Assembly: GCA_934667465.1 (NCBI GenBank)
Contig: CAKUMG010000089.1
Location: 1 to 11,815 of the forward strand
DNA from: an uncultured Actinoplanes sp.
Lineage (GTDB): Bacteria > Actinomycetota > Actinomycetes > Mycobacteriales > Micromonosporaceae
Length of the DNA: 11,815 nucleotides
Direction of reading: 5' to 3'
Positions 6,358-11,815 of the stretch are shown piece after piece (positions within the stretch are counted from its first letter, which is position 1; each line of letters opens with the position of its first letter). The position numbers and the translations under genes are program-made. A model generated the notes under the pieces. That model was given only the letters and a program-made list of their open reading frames with translations. It was not told the DNA's origin and searched no databases.

Positions 6358-6384
6358 AGTGCTCCCCCGTCATGGGGGAGCACT
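6358..6384 (-). promoter_or_regulatory. 11-bp hairpin masking a ribosome-binding site; possible valS terminator
   Basis: The arms AGTGCTCCCCC (6384-6374 on the minus strand) and GGGGGAGCACT (6368-6358) are perfect inverted repeats with the five-base loop ATGAC. The structure starts 33 bases after the valS stop and could end that transcript, although it has no U-tract. Its 3' arm contains the GGGGGAG ribosome-binding site for the ATG at 6352, and its loop contains the alternative ATG at 6373. In a read-through transcript it would hide the start region. Confidence 0.6.
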
Positions 6385-6417
6385 ACCCGGGGCATCGATC
6401 AGTGACACATCGGACGG

Positions 6418-8946
6418 TCAGAACGCGCAGGCGATGACGAGCTCCGGCGTGCGGTCCGGGAGCTTGTCGAGCTTGCCGATCCGGCCCGCCGCCCGCACGT
6501 CCCGCTCCACCAGGGCGAGCCGGTCGAGCAGCGCCGCCGGGCCGAGCGCCTCGGCGAGCGGCACCTCCGCCTTCATGGACAGCTTGCGGTCGGACTTGGC
6601 GCGGCGGATCTGCCGCAGCGCCTCGCCCGCCAGGTCGAGCAGGGTCACGTCGCCGTCGGCGGCGACGCGGGTCAGCTCGTAGCGGGTCGGCCACGGCGCC
6701 TTGTGCACCGAGCCGTAGCGCCACCAGGACCAGATCTCCTCGGTCGCGAACGGCAGGAACGGCGCGAACAGCCGCAGCAGCACGGACAGGCCGGCGGCGA
6801 GCGCGGCGCGGGCCGAGTCGCCGTCGGGGCCCGGCGCGTAGGCGCGGTCCTTGACGAGCTCGATGTAGTCGTCGCAGAACGTCCAGAAGAAGGACTCGGC
6901 CGTCGTCAGCGCGGTGGTGTGGTCGTACGCGTCGAAGGCAGCCGTCGCCTCCTCGACCACGCCGGCCAGCCGGACCAGCATCGCCCGGTCCAGCGGCGCG
7001 GTGACCGGCTCGCGCAGGGCGTGGGCGGCACCCAGGCCCAGCGCGAACCGCGACGCGTTGAGCAGCTTCGTCGCGAGCCGGCGGCCCACCTTGATCTGGG
7101 ACGCGTCGAACGCCAGGTCGGCGCCGGGCCGCCCGTTCGCCGCCCAGTAGCGGACCGCGTCGGAGCCGTGCTGCTCGAGCAGCGCGGTCGGGGTGACGAC
7201 GTTGCCCTTCGACTTGGACATCTTCTTGCGGTCCGGGTCGAGGATCCAGCCGGACTGCACTGTCGTCCGCCACGGCAGGGTGTCGTGCTCGAAGTTCGCC
7301 CGGACCACCGTGTAAAACAGCCAGGTCCGGATGATCTCCTGCCCCTGGGGGCGCAGGTCCATCGGGAAGACCCGGCGGAACAGGTCCTCGTCCTCGCCCC
7401 AGCCGCCGACGATCTGCGGGGTCAGCGACGAGGTGGCCCACGTGTCCATGACGTCCGGGTCGGCGGTGAAGCCGTTCGGGACGTTGCGGCGCGACTCGTC
7501 GAAGCCGGGCGGGCACTCCGACGACGGGTCGACCGGCAGCGTGGTGACGTCCGGGACCAGCAGCCGGTCGTAGTCCGGGTCGCCGTTGTCGTCCAGCGCG
7601 TACCAGACCGGGATCGGGACGCCGAAGAACCGCTGCCGGCTGACCAGCCAGTCGCCGGTGAGGCCGCCGACCCAGTGCTCGTAGCGGTGCCGCATGTGCT
7701 CGGGCACCCAGCGCAGCGCGCGACCGCGGTTGAGCAGCCTGTCGCGCAGGGGCTCGTCGCGGCCGCCGTTGCGCAGGAACCACTGGCGGCTGGTCACGAT
7801 CTCGAGCGGCGAGTCGCCCTTCTCGTAGAACTTGACCGGGTGGGTGATCGGCCGGGGCTCGCCCAGCAGGTCGCCGGTCTCGCCCAGGACCCGGACGATC
7901 TCGCGCCGCGCGGCGTTGACGGTGAGACCTGCGAACTGCCTGTACGCAGCCTCGGGCACGCCGTCGGGGCGGTCGGCCAGGAACCGGCCGTCGCGCCCGA
8001 GGACCACGCGGGTCTGCAGGTCCAGGTCACGCCACCAGATCACGTCGGTCAGGTCACCGAACGTGCAGACCATCGCGATGCCGGTGCCCTTGTCCGGATC
8101 GGCCAGCGGGTGCGCGTACACCGGGACCTCGACGTCGAAGAACGGCGTGCGGCCGGTCGTGCCCACCAGCGGGTTGTCCTCCCCGCAGACCAGTGCGACG
8201 CACGCGGGCAGCAGCTCCGGCCGGGTCGTGTCGACCTCGACCGGCCCGTCGGGGCCGTGGAAGCGCAGCCGGTGATAGGCGCCGGCGCGCTCCCTGTCCT
8301 CGATCTCCGCCTGCGCGACGGCCGTGCGGAAGCCGACGTCCCAGAGCGTCGGGGCCTCTGATTGGTACGCCTCCCCGCGCGCGAGGTTGTCGAGGAACGC
8401 GCGCTGGGACACGGCCTGGGCGCGGCGCCCGATGGTCGTGTAGGTCATCTTCCAGTCGACGGACAGCCCGAGCCGCCGCCACACCGCCTCGAACGCCTTC
8501 TCGTCCTCGACCGTCAGCCGGTTGCACAGCTCGACGAAGTTGCGCCGCGACACCCCGGCGGCGGGCTTGGGCGGGGTCGCCGGCGGCTGCCACTGCGGGT
8601 CGTACGGCAGCGACGGGTCGCAGTAGACGCCGTACACGTTCTGCACGCGGCGCTCGGTGGGCAGCCCGTTGTCGTCCCAGCCCATCGGATAGAACACGGC
8701 CTTGCCGCGCATCCGCTGGAACCGGGCGACGGTGTCGGTGTGCGTGTACGAGTAGACGTGTCCGATGTGCAGCTCGCCCGATACGGTCGGCGGAGGGGTG
8801 TCGATCGCGTACACGTCGGCGCGCTCCTTCGAGCGGTCGAACGCATACGTGCCTTCCTCCTGCCAGGTGCGCGCCCATTTCTCCTCGAGCCCGTCCAGCG
8901 ACGGACGCTCGGGGAGACCGCGCGCGGTCTTCTCCGTATCGGTCAT
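6418..8946 (-). CDS. valS: Valine--tRNA ligase (type 2-like)
   Basis: This 842-residue class Ia aminoacyl-tRNA synthetase attaches valine to tRNA-Val in the cytosol. The HIGH signature lies in PPPTVSGELHIGHVYSYTHTD (51-71, HIGH at 60-63), and KMSKS at 575-579 continues into KGNVVTP. The inserted editing domain includes TTRPE (240-244) and the later GTGIAMVCTFGD segment. GWDDNGLPTERRVQ follows the nucleotide-binding half. The protein is shorter than the usual bacterial enzyme and ends without the C-terminal coiled-coil arm. Together with KSKGN in place of KSLGN and the HIGHVYSYTHTD segment, this points to the type 2 form shared with archaea and some bacteria (recalled family knowledge, not searched). 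The ATG at 8946 has no Shine-Dalgarno sequence but a -10 box six bases upstream. Confidence 0.96.
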   Translation of the reverse strand: MTDTEKTARGLPERPSLDGLEEKWARTWQEEGTYAFDRSKERADVYAIDTPPPTVSGELHIGHVYSYTHTDTVARFQRMRGKAVFYPMGWDDNGLPTERRVQNVYGVYCDPSLPYDPQWQPPATPPKPAAGVSRRNFVELCNRLTVEDEKAFEAVWRRLGLSVDWKMTYTTIGRRAQAVSQRAFLDNLARGEAYQSEAPTLWDVGFRTAVAQAEIEDRERAGAYHRLRFHGPDGPVEVDTTRPELLPACVALVCGEDNPLVGTTGRTPFFDVEVPVYAHPLADPDKGTGIAMVCTFGDLTDVIWWRDLDLQTRVVLGRDGRFLADRPDGVPEAAYRQFAGLTVNAARREIVRVLGETGDLLGEPRPITHPVKFYEKGDSPLEIVTSRQWFLRNGGRDEPLRDRLLNRGRALRWVPEHMRHRYEHWVGGLTGDWLVSRQRFFGVPIPVWYALDDNGDPDYDRLLVPDVTTLPVDPSSECPPGFDESRRNVPNGFTADPDVMDTWATSSLTPQIVGGWGEDEDLFRRVFPMDLRPQGQEIIRTWLFYTVVRANFEHDTLPWRTTVQSGWILDPDRKKMSKSKGNVVTPTALLEQHGSDAVRYWAANGRPGADLAFDASQIKVGRRLATKLLNASRFALGLGAAHALREPVTAPLDRAMLVRLAGVVEEATAAFDAYDHTTALTTAESFFWTFCDDYIELVKDRAYAPGPDGDSARAALAAGLSVLLRLFAPFLPFATEEIWSWWRYGSVHKAPWPTRYELTRVAADGDVTLLDLAGEALRQIRRAKSDRKLSMKAEVPLAEALGPAALLDRLALVERDVRAAGRIGKLDKLPDRTPELVIACAF

Positions 8947-8952
8947 GCGCCG

Positions 8953-8981
8953 ACAGTAGAACCCTCACCGGATCTCTGCCA
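8953..8981 (-). promoter_or_regulatory. Predicted leaderless promoter of valS
   Basis: On the minus strand TACTGT (8958-8953) is followed after six bases by the valS ATG at 8946. A weak -35 candidate, TGGCAG (8981-8976), lies 17 bases upstream. The 42-base gap to the ogt stop has no T-box leader or terminator-like hairpin, so valS is not controlled by a tRNA-sensing leader here. Confidence 0.45.
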
Positions 8982-8988
8982 GAAACTT

Positions 8989-9483
8989 TCAGGCGTGTTC
9001 GTGGTGGAGCAACCGAGTCTTGACCTCCAGCCCCCACCGGTAGCCGCGCAGCGTCCCGTCGGTGCCGAGCACCCGGTGGCACGGCACGAACAGCGCCACC
9101 GCGTTACGGGCGCACGCGGTCGCCGCGGCACGGATCGCCGCCGGTCGCCCGGCCAGCTCCGCGAAGCCCCGGTAGGTGACCGGCGCGCCCGGCTTGATCT
9201 CGCGCATGACCTGCCAGGCGTGCGTGAGGAACGGCCCGCCGCTGTGCTGTTCGACCACCACGCCGTCGAGCGCGGCCAGGTCACCGTCGAAATACGCGGC
9301 CACCGCGTCCCCGACGGGCCCCGGTGCGGTCGCGGTTCGCGTCTCCTCCAGCAGATCCTTGTGTACGAGGGGAAGCAGCGCGCCGGTGTCGGACGTGAAC
9401 CCGGCGGCACGGACCGCGCCGGCCTCGCTGACGACGTACGTGAACGGGCCGGCCGGGGTGGCGACCGTCGTGCTGTGCATCAT
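8989..9483 (-). CDS. ogt: Methylated-DNA--[protein]-cysteine S-methyltransferase
   Basis: This 164-residue suicide repair protein removes O6-methylguanine (and O4-methylthymine) lesions by moving the alkyl group to its own cysteine. The active-site motif PCHRV is present (134-138, Cys135). The DNA-binding core is conserved as VTYRGFAELAGRPAAIRAAATACARN (102-127), containing the helix and arginine-finger region. The N-terminal domain (1-85) is the usual poorly conserved ribonuclease-H-like part. The ATG at 9483 overlaps the TGA of the upstream adaA-alkA gene (ATGA) and has GGAGG five bases before it, so translation is coupled; a second ATG at 9480 is possible. With the upstream gene this forms an alkylation-repair operon. 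Confidence 0.95.
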   Translation of the reverse strand: MMHSTTVATPAGPFTYVVSEAGAVRAAGFTSDTGALLPLVHKDLLEETRTATAPGPVGDAVAAYFDGDLAALDGVVVEQHSGGPFLTHAWQVMREIKPGAPVTYRGFAELAGRPAAIRAAATACARNAVALFVPCHRVLGTDGTLRGYRWGLEVKTRLLHHEHA

Positions 9484-10940
9484 GCTGACCTCCACAGTCG
9501 CATCAGGGCGTACGAGCGCCAGGGCCGCCAGCGTTCGGCGTGCGCGGCCAGCGCCTTCTCGGTGTGCGGCAGGCCGAGCGCACGGGCGCCGCGGCGGGCC
9601 GCCAGATCCGTGGCGAGCAGGACGTCCGGGTCGCCGATCGCGCGCATGGCGACGTAGCCGGCGGTCCACGGGCCGATCCCGGGCAGTTCGAGCAGCCGGG
9701 CGACGGTCTCCTCCCGGTCGGCGCCCGGGTCGAGGGACAGCTTGCCCGCGGCGACCGCCTCGGCCAGAGCCCGGACGCTCGTGCGGCGCGCGACCGGCAT
9801 CCGGAACGCGTCGCCCGGCAGCTCGGCGATCGCGGCGGCTTCCGGGAACGGCCGCAGGGGTTCGGCGTGGGTTCGGTCTCGGGTCACCGCGTCGGCGTCT
9901 CGGGTCACCGCGTCGGCGTGGGCGGCGAGGCGGGCGACCGTCGTGCGGGCTCCCGCGACCGAGACCTGCTGACCGGCGATCGCGCGGACGGCGAGCTCGA
10001 AGCCGTCGGTGGCGCGCGGGACGCGTACACCCGGCTCTGTCCTGACCGCGATCGCCAGCGCAGGATCATCACTCAGCGTGCCGTCGACGGCGACCGGATC
10101 CGCGTCGAGGTCGAACAGGCGGCGGCAGCGGGCGACCGCCGGCGCGAGATCACGGACGTCGGCGAGCCGCAGCGTCGCCGAGACGAAGCGGTCGGCCGGG
10201 GTGAGCGAGACGGTCGCGGTGCCGTGCGGCAGACGCAGAGCCCGGCGGTACGTGTTCCCGGTGCACACCTCGATCCCGGGGAGCGCACGGGCGGCGAGAT
10301 AGCTGAGCAGCGCCTCGGCATGCAGAGGCGCCCGGTACGCGAGCCGCAGCGTGATCGTGCCCACCTCTTGCGCCCGAGCGGGTCGCTGGGTGCGCAGCTC
10401 GCTCGGTGACCGTGCGTACACCTGCTGGATCGTGTCGTTGAACTGCCGGACGCTGCCGAACCCGGCGGCGAACGCGATCTCCGCGAACCCGAGCGACGTC
10501 GTCTCGACGAGGATCCGCGCGGTCTGCGCGCGCTGAGCCCGCGCGAGCGCCAACGGCCCGGCGCCCAGCTCGGCCGTGACCATGCGGTTGAGGTGACGCT
10601 CCGTGTAACCCAGCTTCGCGGCCAGGCCCGGCACGCCCTCCCGGTCGACGATCCCGTCCCCGATCAGCCGCATCGCGCGCCCGACCACGTCGGCGCGCAC
10701 ATCCCACTCCGGCGACCCCGGCGCGGCGTCGGGCCGGCACCGGCGGCAGGCGCGGAACCCGGCGCGCTGGGCGGCAGCGGCGCTCGGATAGAACGTGACG
10801 TTCGCTCGTTTCGGGGTGACCGCGGGGCAGGACGGCCGGCAGTAGATCCCGGTCGTCCGCACAGCCGTGCAGAACCACCCGTCGAACCGCTGATCACGGC
10901 TGTCGACGGCCCGGTAGCACCGCTCGAAGTCCAGCTCCAT
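9480..10940 (-). CDS. alkA: Ada-type regulator fused to DNA-3-methyladenine glycosylase (AdaA-AlkA)
   Basis: This 486-residue protein joins four parts. The Ada zinc-binding domain (about 1-75) has ligand cysteines C34, C38, C65 and C68 in TTGIYCRPSC and FRACRRC; in E. coli Ada, one such cysteine takes the methyl group from DNA methylphosphotriesters. An AraC-type helix-turn-helix domain follows (about 80-183). Then come the AlkA N-terminal domain (about 194-305) and the HhH-GPD glycosylase domain (about 312-486), with the hairpin LPGIGPWTAGYV (419-430) and catalytic aspartate D445 in LLATDLA. It would sense alkylation, activate transcription and excise 3-methyladenine. The ATG at 10940 begins the conserved MELDFERCYRAV; no Shine-Dalgarno sequence is seen, and CAGACT seven bases upstream may be a weak -10 box. 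A 7-residue tandem duplication occurs near 343-356. Confidence 0.95.
   Translation of the reverse strand: MELDFERCYRAVDSRDQRFDGWFCTAVRTTGIYCRPSCPAVTPKRANVTFYPSAAAAQRAGFRACRRCRPDAAPGSPEWDVRADVVGRAMRLIGDGIVDREGVPGLAAKLGYTERHLNRMVTAELGAGPLALARAQRAQTARILVETTSLGFAEIAFAAGFGSVRQFNDTIQQVYARSPSELRTQRPARAQEVGTITLRLAYRAPLHAEALLSYLAARALPGIEVCTGNTYRRALRLPHGTATVSLTPADRFVSATLRLADVRDLAPAVARCRRLFDLDADPVAVDGTLSDDPALAIAVRTEPGVRVPRATDGFELAVRAIAGQQVSVAGARTTVARLAAHADAVTRDADAVTRDRTHAEPLRPFPEAAAIAELPGDAFRMPVARRTSVRALAEAVAAGKLSLDPGADREETVARLLELPGIGPWTAGYVAMRAIGDPDVLLATDLAARRGARALGLPHTEKALAAHAERWRPWRSYALMRLWRSA
9877..9918. repeat. Perfect 21-bp tandem duplication inside the AlkA part
   Basis: Two identical 21-base units (9877-9897 and 9898-9918) lie head to tail within the adaA-alkA gene. 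The length is a multiple of three, so the frame is kept and the protein gains a second DADAVTR-type heptad around residues 343-356. The position is between conserved helices of the glycosylase domain, where a loop extension should be tolerated. Confidence 0.9.
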
Positions 10941-11041
10941 GCCGTCGAGTCTGCCCCCGCCGACCGCCCGGAAGCTGGCGGGAAACGGACATGGGCGTGC
11001 CCGGCCGGGGCCTGCGTGGCCCGGGTCGCGCGGTGCGCCCG

Positions 11042-11047
11042 TAGAAT
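11042..11047 (+). promoter_or_regulatory. Predicted ychF -10 box, near-leaderless start
   Basis: TAGAAT at 11042-11047 is a good -10 box, and the GTG start follows after eight bases with no Shine-Dalgarno sequence. No convincing -35 box is seen at normal spacing. The 115-base gap to the divergent adaA-alkA gene (10941-11055) is extremely GC-rich and must carry both promoters. I saw no E. coli-like Ada box in it. Confidence 0.5.
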
Positions 11048-11055
11048 CGTCACCC

Positions 11056-11815
<760 letters not shown>

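Noticed and set aside
5757..6395. Upstream extension of the PH-like protein gene to 392 codons
   Set aside because: The extra N-terminus is a Pro/Arg-rich out-of-frame reading of the four-helix protein gene. The hydrophobic and conserved-looking sequence starts at MSIPP.
6703..8361. Long open frame of 552 codons on the plus strand opposite valS
   Set aside because: It lies wholly antisense to a clear synthetase, its product is rich in Arg, Gly, Val and Gln as expected from a high-GC shadow frame, and no domain is recognisable.
8947..8988. T-box riboswitch expected for an aminoacyl-tRNA synthetase gene
   Set aside because: The gap before valS is only 42 bases and shows no T-box sequence or antiterminator; a leaderless start fits better.
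8362..9657. 431-codon plus-strand open frame across valS, ogt and alkA
   Set aside because: It crosses three confident genes on the opposite strand and shows no family features.
11005..11025. Possible stem around GGGCC-TGCGT-GGCCC upstream of ychF
   Set aside because: The region is almost all G and C, where short inverted repeats arise by chance, and the stem has a mismatch after five pairs.

Overview
The window comes from a very GC-rich actinomycete chromosome. The evidence is about 70-75% GC in most genes, frequent GTG starts, an Ada-AlkA fusion protein, DUF402 and DUF6082 proteins, and start codons that sit 6-8 bases after a TAnnnT -10 box, the arrangement of leaderless mRNAs. A Micromonosporales- or Streptosporangiales-like host is a reasonable guess, but the genus cannot be fixed from sequence alone. 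Coding density is high and no stretch over 300 bases lacks a gene. I see no tRNA, rRNA, CRISPR array, insertion sequence or phage gene.

Left part (1-3141): a leftward NAD(P)H-dependent FMN reductase, cut by the window edge, diverges from a rightward MarR regulator across an 88-bp gap. The gap holds a CGTCAA-N9-TTGACG palindrome whose right arm can serve as the marR -35 box. The marR gene overlaps a DUF402 (FomD-like) hydrolase gene. Then comes a tight rightward unit of an ArsR regulator, an SRPBCC (AHSA1-like) protein and a PAP2-like membrane protein. The ArsR and SRPBCC genes overlap by 4 bases and the PAP2-like gene follows 9 bases later.

Middle part (3165-6352), all leftward: an MFS transporter convergent with the PAP2-like gene, a DUF6082 membrane protein of clearly lower GC than its neighbours, and two small uncharacterised membrane proteins that look cotranscribed. 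An 11-bp perfect hairpin just upstream of this pair contains the likely Shine-Dalgarno sequence of its first gene.

Right part (6418-11815): leftward adaA-alkA, ogt and valS. The first two overlap by 4 bases and form an alkylation-repair operon: a methylphosphotriester-sensing regulator fused to a 3-methyladenine glycosylase, plus a separate O6-methylguanine methyltransferase. valS encodes a short valyl-tRNA synthetase of the archaeal-like 'type 2' kind and seems to have its own leaderless promoter. Divergent from this block is the start of ychF, a conserved Obg-family ATPase, cut by the right edge.

Nothing here is clearly a new defence or biosynthetic system. The most interesting points are the hairpin that masks a ribosome-binding site, the divergent palindrome, the run of five apparent leaderless promoters (two of them nearly identical), the compositionally foreign DUF6082 gene, the uncharacterised two-gene membrane module, and the PAP2-like protein linked to ArsR/SRPBCC.
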